Source: Porphyrobacter sp. AAP60 (GTDB lineage Bacteria > Pseudomonadota > Alphaproteobacteria > Sphingomonadales > Sphingomonadaceae). From it: 64,000 bases of DNA. Both the position numbers and the translations under genes were made by a program. The DNA is taken from assembly GCF_001296025.1 (NCBI RefSeq), contig NZ_LJHV01000002.1:682001-746000 (forward strand), in the 5' to 3' direction. Of the stretch, positions 34,306-44,912 are shown one piece after another (positions within the stretch are counted from its first letter, which is position 1; each line of letters starts with the position of its first letter). The notes under the pieces were generated by a model. It was not told the origin of the DNA. It was given only the letters and a program-made list of their open reading frames with translations, and ran no database searches.

Positions 34306-35697
34306 TCAGCCGTCTTTCATCGCCTTCAAGGCCGACAGCGCCCGCTCGCGTGCGGCCTTGTGGCCGATGATCTTGCGCGGATAGCCCGAAGGCCTGCGCC
34401 CGAATTCATCGGGATCGTGAATATGGGGCGCTTCCAGCTTGGCGAGTTCCGGCACATATTCGCGAATATAGCGCGCCGCATCGAATTTTTCCGACTGGGT
34501 CAGCGGTGCCATGATGCGGCTGAACATGTTGCTGTCCACCCCGGTGCCCGCCGTCCACTGCCAGTTGGTGGCGTTGGAGGCATAATCAGCATCGCAGAGG
34601 CAATCCCAGAACCACTTTTCGCCCTCGCGCCAATCGATCAGCAGATGCTTGATGAGGAAGCTCGCGGTGATCATCCGCACCCGGTTGTGCATCCACCCGG
34701 TCTGCCACAACTGCCGCATCCCGGCATCGACGATGGGATAGCCTGTGCGGCCCTGTTGCCATGCCTGCAAATCCTTGGCGGCGGCTTCGTCCGTGGCCGG
34801 GTCGCGCCATGCGAAACGGTCGAAATCCTCGCGGTAATTGCTGGTCGCATAGTCCGGGAACTGGCAGATCGCGTTCTGCGCATAATCGCGCCAGATCAAC
34901 TCGCCCTCAAAGGTGCGCCAGCCATCGGAACGCTTGTGCTTGAAGGCATGCCATATCTGGATCGGCGAAATTTCGCCGAAATGCAGATGCGGCGACAGGC
35001 GCGAGACCTTGTCGACCGAGGGGAAATTGCGCTTGTCGTCGTAGTCGTCGACGTGATCCAGCCACCAGGTCATGCGATCCTGCGCCGCAACCTCGCCCAC
35101 CTGCCAGAATTCCGCGATACCGGCTGCCCAGTCCGGCTTGGTAGGGAGCAAATCCCATGAGGCCAGTTCGTCACTGGCAGGCCATTGCGAGGGCGAGGAC
35201 AGGGTTTCAGGCGCGGGCAGTTCGTCGCGCGGGGGAAATTCGGTGCGCATGGCGCGGCTGAAGGGGGTGTAGATCTTGTACTGCCCGCCGGTGCCGGTGG
35301 TAATGCTGCCCGGCGGCATCAGGAAATTGCCGTCATGGAGTTGCAGGTCGAGGCGGTCGGCCAGTTTCTTCTGCGCCTTCCTCCACCATGGCTCGTAATG
35401 GCGGTTGGTGTGGATTGTGCTCGCACCCACCTCTTCGGCCAGCTTGGTCAGTTCTTCCACCGCGTCCCCGCGCCGCAGGATCAGTTTGGCGTGCCGCTGG
35501 GCGAGGCTGTTCGAGAGGCTTTCGAGCGAATGATGCAACCACCAGCGCGATGCGCCCCCATAGGCGTGATGTTTGGCGCTCTCGTCGTCGAGCACATAGA
35601 CGCACACCACCGGCCCGGACTTGGCAGCGTGATAAAGCGCAGGATTGTCAGCCAGCCGCAGATCACGCCGCAGCCATACGATTTGGGTGTTGGACAA
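34306..35697 (-). CDS. Deoxyribodipyrimidine photolyase
   Basis: A 463-residue cryptochrome/photolyase protein, repairing cyclobutane pyrimidine dimers with light. The N-terminal antenna domain opens IVWLRRDLRLADNPALYHA. The FAD domain includes WRDYAQNAICQFP, GYPIVDAGMRQLWQTGWMHN (about residues 330-350) and MIWASFLIKHLLIDW-like helices, then NWQWTAGTGVDSNMFSR. The features fit class I CPD photolyases. Its start sits next to a family-A repeat. Confidence 0.93.
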   Translation of the reverse strand: MSNTQIVWLRRDLRLADNPALYHAAKSGPVVCVYVLDDESAKHHAYGGASRWWLHHSLESLSNSLAQRHAKLILRRGDAVEELTKLAEEVGASTIHTNRHYEPWWRKAQKKLADRLDLQLHDGNFLMPPGSITTGTGGQYKIYTPFSRAMRTEFPPRDELPAPETLSSPSQWPASDELASWDLLPTKPDWAAGIAEFWQVGEVAAQDRMTWWLDHVDDYDDKRNFPSVDKVSRLSPHLHFGEISPIQIWHAFKHKRSDGWRTFEGELIWRDYAQNAICQFPDYATSNYREDFDRFAWRDPATDEAAAKDLQAWQQGRTGYPIVDAGMRQLWQTGWMHNRVRMITASFLIKHLLIDWREGEKWFWDCLCDADYASNATNWQWTAGTGVDSNMFSRIMAPLTQSEKFDAARYIREYVPELAKLEAPHIHDPDEFGRRPSGYPRKIIGHKAARERALSALKAMKDG

Positions 35698-35704
35698 AAC
35701 AAAC

Positions 35705-35796
35705 TCCGTTCACCCTGAGCTTGTCGAAGGGCTGTCCTTCTTCTGGCACCGAGCGAGAAAGTGAAGTGCAGGGCTTCGACAAGCTCAGCCCGAACG
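35705..35796. repeat. Dispersed palindromic repeat, family A (second copy)
   Basis: Arms CCGTTCACCCTGAGCTTGTC and, at the other end, GACAAGCTCAGCCCGAACGG form an imperfect inverted repeat with a divergent middle, between the photolyase and the membrane hydrolase genes. It matches the copy at 12142-12228 in both arms. Confidence 0.85.
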
Positions 35797-35816
35797 GATG
35801 TGGGAAGGTAATGCGC

Positions 35817-36782
35817 CTAGCCCCCAGGAAGTTCCTCACACCGCACATTGGGCAGCGCGACGGAGAACCGGCCCCGCGCGCGCGGATCATAGAAGCGGGC
35901 ATCGTAAAGGATCACCGAACCGTCGTCCGCGCGGGTCGAAAAGGGCGCGCGCGACCAGAACAGGAAGGCGTCGAGCTGGGAATTGGCGCGGCGGGCGTCG
36001 GCGAAGTCGGGTAGCTTGCACATCTGTTCGGCGATCGGATCGAGTGCGGTGTCGTCGGGGCCAATTGCGCGGCGGACGAACCAGCGGCCGTCGCCGCCGA
36101 ACAGCACCTCGCGAGAAAGAGGGTTGAGCGGCACGGGGCTGCCGATGGTCGCGACCTCGCCCGACGAAAAGCCTCGCATCTGCGCGTAAAGTGCGCCGTT
36201 CTCTTGGGCGGTGTGGGTGATCGCCCCATTCAACCCGATGTAAGACAACGCTGCCGCAATCCCCACCCGCGCAGGCCGCATCCACTCAGCCCCGGCCTTC
36301 TCCCGCCGCCGCGACCACCACACGCTGCCGATCAGCAGCGCCCACAGCCACACGTCGATGATGAACAGCGTATCGCCATAGAACCACCGCGAAGAAAACG
36401 GCTCCAGCAGCCGGATGCCGTAGACATTGAGCCAGTCGAAGAACGGGTGGCTGAGGCAGCCGATGAAGGCCATCGCGTAGAGCCAGCCGAACCGCACCGG
36501 CAGCCGATCCTCGGGCCGTTTCCCGCGCTTCGTCTGCCAGCGGTCGAACGCCCACAGCAGCCCGGCCAGCACCAACGGCAGCAGCACCAGCGCGGGCGGG
36601 CCGTGGGTGATGCCGCGGCGGAAGGCGAGATGCTCGGTGCCCTCCAGCCAGAAAAAGCACGCAGCGTCCACATCGGGAAGGTTCGCGCCGATGATCAGCG
36701 CGGGCATCGCGAGCCCCGTGGTGCGCTTCAGCCCCGCCTGCCCCAGCACCGCGCCGACAAGGCTATGTGTCAGATTGTCCAT
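35817..36782 (-). CDS. YdjM-family membrane-bound metal-dependent hydrolase
   Basis: A 321-residue integral membrane protein. The N-terminus has the family pattern MDNLTHSLVGAVLGQAGL, ANLPDVDA and RRGITHGPPALVLLP, placing His and Asp residues near the membrane, followed by HPFFDWLN. Four or five hydrophobic spans lie in the first 190 residues and a soluble C-terminal domain follows. Family members have been tied to LexA or DNA-damage response in enterobacteria, but the activity is uncertain. It diverges from the esterase at 36895. Confidence 0.87.
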   Translation of the reverse strand: MDNLTHSLVGAVLGQAGLKRTTGLAMPALIIGANLPDVDAACFFWLEGTEHLAFRRGITHGPPALVLLPLVLAGLLWAFDRWQTKRGKRPEDRLPVRFGWLYAMAFIGCLSHPFFDWLNVYGIRLLEPFSSRWFYGDTLFIIDVWLWALLIGSVWWSRRREKAGAEWMRPARVGIAAALSYIGLNGAITHTAQENGALYAQMRGFSSGEVATIGSPVPLNPLSREVLFGGDGRWFVRRAIGPDDTALDPIAEQMCKLPDFADARRANSQLDAFLFWSRAPFSTRADDGSVILYDARFYDPRARGRFSVALPNVRCEELPGG

Positions 36783-36894
36783 ATGTTTGCAGGTCTAGCG
36801 GCACAGCCATGCGCAGGGAACCGCAAATGCGCTTGGCACTTGCGCCCGGCCTCGCCTATCGCTGCGCCAAACAGACATGCGGGAGAGACGCCAT

Positions 36895-37848
36895 ATGACC
36901 GACCAGACCCCTTACATCCGACCCGACATGAAAGGCTTCCTCGACATGATGGCGGCGGTGAACGGGCCGAAGCTGGCTGACATGACGCTGGAGGAAGCCC
37001 GAGCCTCTTATCAAGCCATGCACAATATTGCCGACCGCCCGGCCCGCGCTCTGCCGGTGATCCGTGACTTCGCCTGCCCCGGCCCCAACGGCGACATTCC
37101 GCTGCGCATGTATGATGCCCGCGAAACCCGCGATGCAGCCTCGCCGGTGGTGATGTTCTTCCACGGCGGCGGCTTCGTTATCGGCGATCTCGACACCCAC
37201 CATGCGCTCTGCACAGAAATCGCAGGCCTGATCGACCTGCCGCTGGTCGCAGTGCATTACGCCCGCGCGCCCGAAGCGCCCTTCCCCGCCGCGATCCTCG
37301 ATTGCGAGGCGGCGACGCGCTGGGTAGCGGGCAGCCCTGCCGAATTGGAGCGCCAAGCCTCCGGCATCATCACTATCGGCGACAGCGCAGGAGGCAATGC
37401 CACGGTGGTGGTCAGCCAGATGCTCAGCGCGAACCCCGCCGCCGTGCCGGTGGTGCTGCAAGTGCCGATCTTCCCGCTGGTGGCAGACGCCAATGGCTCT
37501 GAAAGCATGGCAGGCTTCAGCGAGGGCTTTTTGCTCACCGCAGACACAATGGGCTTCTTCGATGCCGCCTACGCTGCCGATCGCGCCGACCCGCGCGGTT
37601 TCCCGATCCTTTCCGATCACAGCAGCGCCCCGCCCACCATCGTCGTCACCGCCAGCCTCGATCCGATCCGCGATTCGGGCCGTGAGTATGCCAAGGCCCT
37701 GGTCGATGCCGGGCGCGACGTCGTTTTCCTCGAAATGCGCGGGGTGACGCACAGCTTCACCAACCTGCGTCAGGCCGTGCCGAGCACGCAGGCCGATCTG
37801 GAACGCATCATCGCCGCGATGCAGTTCATGCTGGCAAATCCGGCATGA
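36895..37848 (+). CDS. Alpha/beta hydrolase, hormone-sensitive-lipase type
   Basis: A 317-residue esterase of the HSL family. The oxyanion motif is FFHGGGFVIGDLDTHH (about residues 90-105), the nucleophile is in TIGDSAGGNA (about 160), the acid in SLDPIRDSG and the His in GVTHSFTNL. ATG 36895 follows GGGAGAG. It overlaps rppH by 4 bp (ATGA), so both are on one transcript; there is no obvious functional link between the two. Confidence 0.93.
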   Translation: MTDQTPYIRPDMKGFLDMMAAVNGPKLADMTLEEARASYQAMHNIADRPARALPVIRDFACPGPNGDIPLRMYDARETRDAASPVVMFFHGGGFVIGDLDTHHALCTEIAGLIDLPLVAVHYARAPEAPFPAAILDCEAATRWVAGSPAELERQASGIITIGDSAGGNATVVVSQMLSANPAAVPVVLQVPIFPLVADANGSESMAGFSEGFLLTADTMGFFDAAYAADRADPRGFPILSDHSSAPPTIVVTASLDPIRDSGREYAKALVDAGRDVVFLEMRGVTHSFTNLRQAVPSTQADLERIIAAMQFMLANPA

Positions 37849-38324
37849 ACCCCGAAGACCTGCCATATCGCCCCTGCGCGGGGTTCATGCTGGTCAATCC
37901 AGACGGCCTTGTTTTCGTGGGTGAGCGCATCGATGCGTCTGCGCACGGCTTCTGGCAGATGCCCCAAGGCGGGATCGACAAGGGCGAAGATGTGCGCACC
38001 GCCGCCCTGCGCGAGTTGGAGGAAGAAACCGGGATCGGCGCACATCTGGTCGAAGTGATCGCGCAAGGATCGCAAGCCTTCTTCTACGATCTGCCGCCCG
38101 AATTGCTGGGCAAGGTGTGGAAGGGCAAATATCGCGGGCAGGAACAATACTGGTTCCTGGGCCGGTTCCTCGGCAGCGATACCGATATCGATCTGAACGC
38201 CCACGATCCGGCAGAATTCAAGGCCTATCGCTGGGTCGCGCCGGAAACGCTGCCCGATCTGATCGTGCCGTTCAAACGCGATGTCTATGCCGCGCTAGTG
38301 GCGGAGTTCGGCCCGCTGATCTGA
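37845..38324 (+). CDS. rppH: RNA pyrophosphohydrolase
   Basis: A 159-residue Nudix protein of the RppH/IalA type, which removes pyrophosphate from mRNA 5' ends and starts decay. It opens YRPCAGFMLVNPDGLVFVGER, has the Nudix box GGIDKGEDVRTAALRELEEE (about residues 43-62) and the downstream KYRGQEQYWFLGRFLG segment that is typical of RppH. It ends 20 bp before the convergent TPR gene. Confidence 0.94.
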   Translation: MNPEDLPYRPCAGFMLVNPDGLVFVGERIDASAHGFWQMPQGGIDKGEDVRTAALRELEEETGIGAHLVEVIAQGSQAFFYDLPPELLGKVWKGKYRGQEQYWFLGRFLGSDTDIDLNAHDPAEFKAYRWVAPETLPDLIVPFKRDVYAALVAEFGPLI

Positions 38325-38344
38325 GCCGATCTTTTATAATCGCG

Positions 38345-38845
38345 TCAGTTGCTCGCTGGGCCCATGTCCGCGCTGCTGTCAGCGGCCAGCCGCGCAGGGA
38401 TACCGCGGGCGATGGTGCCTTGCAGCGCCACCGTTTCGGGGCAGTTATCGCCGCACAGGCTTTGCAGCTTGGCAAGGTTGCGCTTGGCCTTTTCCAGCGC
38501 GCCCTTTTCCACCAGCGCCGAGCCTTCGCCCGATATCGCGGCGAAATTGCCCGGCTCACGCTCCAGCGCCTCGCGGTAGTAACGGATCGCCTTGCCCTGC
38601 AGCCCGCTTTGACGGGCGGCCTCGCCAAGGTCGATGAAGATCGCGGTGTAACCCGGATCAACCGCCAGCGCGGCTTCGAAAGCATCGATCGCGGCTTGCG
38701 TGTCGCCTGCATTCAGCAAGGCCTGCCCCTGCGCCACCAACGCCGCCGCGCGCGGATCGGGTGCCTTGCCCGATTGGGCGGTCAGCACGCTTGCCGACAT
38801 GGCCAGACAAAGCGAGAGGGCGGCAGCAGCAGGCGCGAAACGCAT
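38345..38845 (-). CDS. Secreted tetratricopeptide-repeat protein
   Basis: A 166-residue protein with a signal peptide (about residues 1-24, ALSLCLAMSASVLTAQ) and two to three TPR units: AAALVAQGQALLNAGDTQAAIDA..., AVDPGYTAIFIDLGEAARQ and IRYYREALEREPGNFAAI. A cysteine pair (LCGDNCPE) follows. ATG 38845 has AAGGAGC upstream; the longer frame enters the rsmB gene. Likely a periplasmic adaptor; no partner is obvious. Confidence 0.85.
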   Translation of the reverse strand: MRFAPAAAALSLCLAMSASVLTAQSGKAPDPRAAALVAQGQALLNAGDTQAAIDAFEAALAVDPGYTAIFIDLGEAARQSGLQGKAIRYYREALEREPGNFAAISGEGSALVEKGALEKAKRNLAKLQSLCGDNCPETVALQGTIARGIPARLAADSSADMGPASN

Positions 38846-38907
38846 CAGAAGCTCCTTCAGTGCATGAGACCGGGAACCGGTAGGCTGGGTCATATCATGC
38901 GAAGCTA

Positions 38908-40086
38908 TCATGGTGAACGCAAGCACGCGATGAAAAAACCATCCGTGCCGTCGTGAAGCGGATCGAGCCGCCATCCGCTCACCCGTTCCCGGCCCAGCGG
39001 CAGCGGTAGCGCCTCCGCCTGCCAACCGGGATGGCGGGCAAGGAAGGCGGTAATCCTGTCCGGCCCTTCGGCATCGAGCACCGAACAGGTGACGAACACC
39101 ATCGTGCCGCCGCCGCGCACCAGATAGGAGCCGATGTCCAGCACGTGGTCCTGCAAGGCGTTCAATCGCTTCAGTTCGGCCGGATCAAGCCGCCAGCGGC
39201 CTTCGGGGCTGCGCCGCCAGGTGCCGCTGCCCGAACAGGGCGCATCGACCAGTACGTGATCAGCCTTGCCCGCCCAATTGCCCAGCGTGCGCATTTCGCG
39301 CGTGGGATCGAGCAGGACGATGTTGTCGATCTGCGCGCCCGCCCGTTCGGCCCGCGGCGCAAGGTTGCCCAGTCGCCGCTTGTCGGTATCGGCCGCGACG
39401 ATGCTGGCCGCATTGCCCAGCCGTGCGGCCAGCGCCAGCGTCTTGCCGCCGCCGCCCGCGCACAGATCGACGATGATATCGCCCGCCGCCACCGGCAGCG
39501 CATCGATAATCAGCTGGCTGCCGTGATCCTGCACTTCGATCAGGCCTTGGGCATAGGCATCCCACTGTTCGACCTGCGTGCCCGAGGGGAAGCGCAATGC
39601 CTGCGAGGCGGCGAGCGGTTCGCCTGCTTCGGGCAGTTCAACCGTCGCCCGGTCGGCTTTCAAGGCGTTGACCCGGATATCCAGCGGAGCGCGATCCAGC
39701 AGTGCGACGATCTCCGGCCCGCCAAGGCCGGAAGCGCGCAAAGCAGCAGCCAGCCATTTGGGCGCGAGGCCGGTCTTGGCGACCACCTCGCCATCAACCT
39801 TGGGCGCAGGGCCGTGGGGCGATCCGTCGAACAGTGCGGCAATCTCAGGGTCTTGCGCCGCCACCGCCAGCATTGCCGCGCGGCCGTTTTCAGGGACAGG
39901 GCCACAGAGGCGAATGGCCTGATACACCAGATCGCGCACCGCCCGCCGGTCTTTCGATCCGGCATAGCGGCGGGCGCGGAAATATTCGGCGATGATGCGG
40001 TCAGCCGGCGCGCCTTTGGTGCGCGCCGCCGGGATGATGGTATCAAGCAGTTCGATTGCTGCCTGCACGCGGGCAGCGGGGATCAT
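38908..40086 (-). CDS. rsmB: 16S rRNA m5C methyltransferase, RsmB type
   Basis: A 392-residue NOL1/NOP2/Sun-family enzyme. An N-terminal NusB-like RNA-binding part covers about residues 1-130, then the SAM domain with DLCAGGGGKTLALAARLG. Motif IV is VDAPCSGSGTWRRSPEGRWR with one catalytic Cys and motif VI is VFVTCSVLDAEG with the second. This pattern fits RsmB or a close paralogue. It is followed on the minus strand by the TPR gene and preceded by guaB. Confidence 0.9.
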   Translation of the reverse strand: MIPAARVQAAIELLDTIIPAARTKGAPADRIIAEYFRARRYAGSKDRRAVRDLVYQAIRLCGPVPENGRAAMLAVAAQDPEIAALFDGSPHGPAPKVDGEVVAKTGLAPKWLAAALRASGLGGPEIVALLDRAPLDIRVNALKADRATVELPEAGEPLAASQALRFPSGTQVEQWDAYAQGLIEVQDHGSQLIIDALPVAAGDIIVDLCAGGGGKTLALAARLGNAASIVAADTDKRRLGNLAPRAERAGAQIDNIVLLDPTREMRTLGNWAGKADHVLVDAPCSGSGTWRRSPEGRWRLDPAELKRLNALQDHVLDIGSYLVRGGGTMVFVTCSVLDAEGPDRITAFLARHPGWQAEALPLPLGRERVSGWRLDPLHDGTDGFFIACLRSP

Positions 40087-40116
40087 GATCCTTTCCCCGT
40101 TGCGGGAAAGATGGGT

Positions 40117-41667
<1,551 letters not shown>

Positions 41668-41684
41668 CTAGGGTCAGGGCCTGT

Positions 41685-43181
41685 TTACCCCGCAGGCGGC
41701 TGATAACGCGCCGGATCGGCAATAATCCGGATCAGTCCTTCATGCAGCAGCAGATCCTCCACCGCACCGCTGAGATCGAGCGCCGCAGGCGTATCGGACG
41801 GACGGTGATAGCGGCTGGACAGGAAGGGTTGCAGGATCTCGCTGGTGCCATAGCTGCTTGATAACAGCACAGTCGGCACCCCGGCATTCAGCAGCGCTGC
41901 GCCATCCTGCCGCTGGACAAAACTGGCGGCCAGTGCCTCATCGCCCAGCGTGCGCCCGCTGCGCGCGGCATGGTCGATGATGATCTGGTCAAGCGGGGTC
42001 GCGCCGCGCCCGATGAAGCCAAGCGCGCTGCCTGCCGGAGCGACCGAGACCATATCGAAGTTGAACGCTGCCACGATCTGCGTCAGCGCCAGCGGCGGGG
42101 CTTCGGCAAAGGCCCGTGCGCCGAGCAGGCCGGATTCCTCTGCCGTGGTGGCAAGCACATAGATATCGCGCGCAAGCGGCGGGCCGGATTTGAGCCGCTG
42201 CGCCAGTTCCAGCATCGCGGCAATCCCGCTGGCATTGTCGGCCGCGCCCTTGCAGATCCGGTCTTCGGCATCGGCCGGGCCGCATTCGCCCAGGTGATCC
42301 CAGTGGCCCAGCAACAGCACGGCCCCCGCATCCGGCGCGCTACCCGCGATCTTGCCGACCAGATTGTAACTGGTGAACTCGCGCCGGTCTGCCGCCGCTT
42401 CCAGCGTGATCGCCAGATTGATCTCGATCGGGGAGAAATCTTCCGCATCGGCATCGGCCTTCATCCGCGCCCAGCGCGCCTCACCCATGAATGCGGCCAT
42501 CGCGGCATCGGTGATATAGGCGGAAAGCGTATCCTTGTCCTCGCTGGCAAGCCGCACCCGTTCCCGCGATCCGGCTCTGCGCAGGCGGGCAATGGCGGCC
42601 TCGTCAGGCACCACGGTCAGCACGGCGGTGGCGCGCTGGTCGAACAGCGCCGCGCGCCGGGCCACATCGCGGGAGGGATCGGGAAGCATCACCGCCACGG
42701 CTCCGGCCATGGCGTCGGTCAGCACAAGGCCGTCACCCTTGCCCACAAACACCACCGGCACACCTGTGGCAGGGCCACTGGTCGCCAGCGCCCGGCGGCG
42801 GGGGGTAAAGACAATGGCATCGCTTTCCGGAACGGTCACACTGTTGAGCCCCTGCGTCAGCGTCAACTGGCCCGAAAGCGCGCGGGTCGACACCAGATCA
42901 ACCGGCATCCGCCAATAGCTGCCCGGATCGCCGGTGCCAGACACCAGCCCGGCCTCGCCCATGCGCTGTTCCAGAAAAGCGATCGTCGCTTCCTCGCCCG
43001 GCGTCCCCGGCTTGCGCCCGCCGAGTTCATCGCTGGCGAGCACTTCGATATCAGCCATCATCCGCGCCGCGATTGCCTCGCGGTCGTTAGTCGATACGCT
43101 CTCAACCGGAACATGCGCGCAGGCCGCCAGCAGCAGGGACGCCAGCAGGGTGAACAGCAGCCGGGCGTTGTTTGCGCTCAT
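41685..43181 (-). CDS. M28 family zinc aminopeptidase, lipoprotein
   Basis: A 498-residue secreted peptidase. A lipoprotein signal ends in LLAAC (about residue 21). A PA-like inserted domain lies at about 110-230, and the M28 domain carries LLGHWDHLGEC, DNASGIAAMLELAQ and TTAEESGLLGARAFAE, giving the co-catalytic zinc ligands His, Asp and Glu. ATG 43181 overlaps the upstream dehydrogenase stop by ATGA. It is likely a periplasmic-facing peptide scavenger. Confidence 0.92.
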   Translation of the reverse strand: MSANNARLLFTLLASLLLAACAHVPVESVSTNDREAIAARMMADIEVLASDELGGRKPGTPGEEATIAFLEQRMGEAGLVSGTGDPGSYWRMPVDLVSTRALSGQLTLTQGLNSVTVPESDAIVFTPRRRALATSGPATGVPVVFVGKGDGLVLTDAMAGAVAVMLPDPSRDVARRAALFDQRATAVLTVVPDEAAIARLRRAGSRERVRLASEDKDTLSAYITDAAMAAFMGEARWARMKADADAEDFSPIEINLAITLEAAADRREFTSYNLVGKIAGSAPDAGAVLLLGHWDHLGECGPADAEDRICKGAADNASGIAAMLELAQRLKSGPPLARDIYVLATTAEESGLLGARAFAEAPPLALTQIVAAFNFDMVSVAPAGSALGFIGRGATPLDQIIIDHAARSGRTLGDEALAASFVQRQDGAALLNAGVPTVLLSSSYGTSEILQPFLSSRYHRPSDTPAALDLSGAVEDLLLHEGLIRIIADPARYQPPAG

Positions 43182-43930
43182 TCGGCGGTCCATCCCCCGT
43201 CGATGCTGTAATTCGCCCCCGTGATATTGCGCGCTGCATCGCCGCACAGAAACAGCGCCAGCGCGGCGACATCTTCAGGCAACACAAAGCTCTTGGTCGG
43301 CTGCTTGGCCAGCAGCACATCATTCATCACCTGCTCGCGCGTCATGCCGCGGGCGGCCATGGTGTCGGGGATCTGGCCTTCAACCAGCGGCGTCCAGACA
43401 TAGCCCGGCGAGATGCAGTTGGCGGTGATGCCGTGGGTCGCCAGTTCCAGCGCGATGGTTTTGGTAAAGCCCGCCATCGCGTGCTTGGCCGCGACATAGG
43501 CGCTCTTGAAGGGCGAGGCGGTGAGCGAATGGGCGCTGGCGGTGGCGATGATCCGCCCCCAGCCTTTCGCCTTCATCCCCGGCACCGCGAGCCGCGTGGT
43601 GTGGAACGCCGCGGAAAGGTTCAGGGCGATGATCGCATCCCATTTTTCGGGCGGGAAATCCTCGACCGGGGCAACGTGCTGCATCCCGGCATTGTTGACG
43701 AGGATATCGATCGGGCCAATGTCGGCCATCATCGCCGCAATGGCATCGGGCTGCATCAGGTTCGCACCGTTGTAGCTTGCGCCCAATTCGTCGCAAAGGC
43801 CTGCGATTTCATCGGCATCGCCAAACCCGTTGAGGATCACCTCGGCACCCTCGGCGGCCAGCGCCCGCGCGATGGCAAGCCCGATTCCCGATGTCGAACC
43901 GGTGACAAGGGCGCGCTTGTCCTTGAGCAT
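43178..43930 (-). CDS. 3-hydroxybutyrate dehydrogenase (SDR)
   Basis: A 250-residue classical SDR. The NAD loop is TGSTSGIGLAIAR, followed by ILNGFGDADEI, a pattern typical of bacterial D-3-hydroxybutyrate dehydrogenases. The active site is ATASAHSLTASPFKSAYVAAKHA and the substrate loop carries SPGYVWTPLVEGQIPD. It would oxidise 3-hydroxybutyrate released from polyhydroxybutyrate. ATG 43930 follows AGGAG; the upstream extension is antisense to the metallopeptidase. It diverges from that gene. Confidence 0.92.
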   Translation of the reverse strand: MLKDKRALVTGSTSGIGLAIARALAAEGAEVILNGFGDADEIAGLCDELGASYNGANLMQPDAIAAMMADIGPIDILVNNAGMQHVAPVEDFPPEKWDAIIALNLSAAFHTTRLAVPGMKAKGWGRIIATASAHSLTASPFKSAYVAAKHAMAGFTKTIALELATHGITANCISPGYVWTPLVEGQIPDTMAARGMTREQVMNDVLLAKQPTKSFVLPEDVAALALFLCGDAARNITGANYSIDGGWTAE

Positions 43931-44036
43931 TGGTCGCATCTCCTGCACGTTCGGCCTCTTGCCCATCGCTTTTGCCGCGCGAATTGCGGCTGTCCAGCAA
44001 ATTGCCGAACGAATACGACGAATGGAGGGGACACGA

Positions 44037-44912
44037 ATGCGGTTAGGCCCGTTTGACACATCGAATATCAATGTTCGTTCCAGCAGCGCAGGCGGCGGCG
44101 GGGTTGGCCGCGCTGGCGGGATCGGCTGCGGCACGCTGGTGATCGCGCTGATCGGGGCCACGGTGTTCGGGCTCGATCCGATGCAGACCATCGGCATGGT
44201 GCAAGGCGTGCAGCAGCAGGCTGGGCCGGTGCAAGGCGGCGGGAGTAGCGAACTGACGGCAGATGAAGTCTGCGCGCAGAACGCCTACGCAACCGAGGCT
44301 TGCGCGGCCCTCGCCAGCCTCGATGCCACCTGGGCGGCGGCGTTTCAGCGCGCCAACCTGCCGTTTGAACAGCCCGTGCTCGATCTGTACCGCGATGGCG
44401 CTGTAGATACCAAAGGCTGCGGTAGCGCCACCTCGGCAGCGGGGCCGTTCTACTGCCCGGCAGACAAGGGTATCTATATCGACACGAGCTTCTATGACCA
44501 GTTGGCGCAGATGTCCGGCACGGGCGGCGATTTCGCGCGGCTTTATGTGCTGGCGCATGAATATGGCCACCACATCCAGACGATTACGGGCCTGTCGCCG
44601 CAGGTCAGGCAAGCACAGCAGCGCAACCCCTCTGCCGCCAACCGCCTGCAGGTGGCGATGGAATTGCAGGCGGATTGCTATGCGGGAATGTGGGCCGGCC
44701 GCAACCGCGACAAGATTGAACCCGGCGATCTGGAAGAAGGCCTGAAAGCCGCCAGCGCCATCGGGGACGACACTTTGATGCGCAATGCCGGTCAAAGCAT
44801 CAGACCGGAAAACTTTACCCACGGTACCAGCCGTCAGCGCATGGAAGCGCTCAAACTAGGATTGGAAAGTCGCAATGATTCTGCCTGTGAAGTCTTCTTC
44901 GATGCGGGTTAA
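44037..44912 (+). CDS. Neutral zinc metallopeptidase, YpfJ family
   Basis: A 291-residue membrane-anchored peptidase. One transmembrane segment at about residues 30-50 (GTLVIALIGATVFGL) is followed by a Gly/Gln-rich linker. The zinc motif HExxH is in VLAHEYGHHIQ, with downstream ELQADCYAGMWAG providing a likely third ligand. ATG 44037 has a strong GGAGGGG ribosome-binding site; the frame further upstream is shadow. It overlaps the next secreted-protein gene by 38 bp. Confidence 0.92.
   Translation: MRLGPFDTSNINVRSSSAGGGGVGRAGGIGCGTLVIALIGATVFGLDPMQTIGMVQGVQQQAGPVQGGGSSELTADEVCAQNAYATEACAALASLDATWAAAFQRANLPFEQPVLDLYRDGAVDTKGCGSATSAAGPFYCPADKGIYIDTSFYDQLAQMSGTGGDFARLYVLAHEYGHHIQTITGLSPQVRQAQQRNPSAANRLQVAMELQADCYAGMWAGRNRDKIEPGDLEEGLKAASAIGDDTLMRNAGQSIRPENFTHGTSRQRMEALKLGLESRNDSACEVFFDAG

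Noticed and set aside
10384-36911. Single AGACCCC heptamers at 1418, 10384, 13553 and 36905 as further repeat arrays.
   Set aside because: Each is isolated, inside a gene, with no second unit 11 bp away and no parS-like box nearby.
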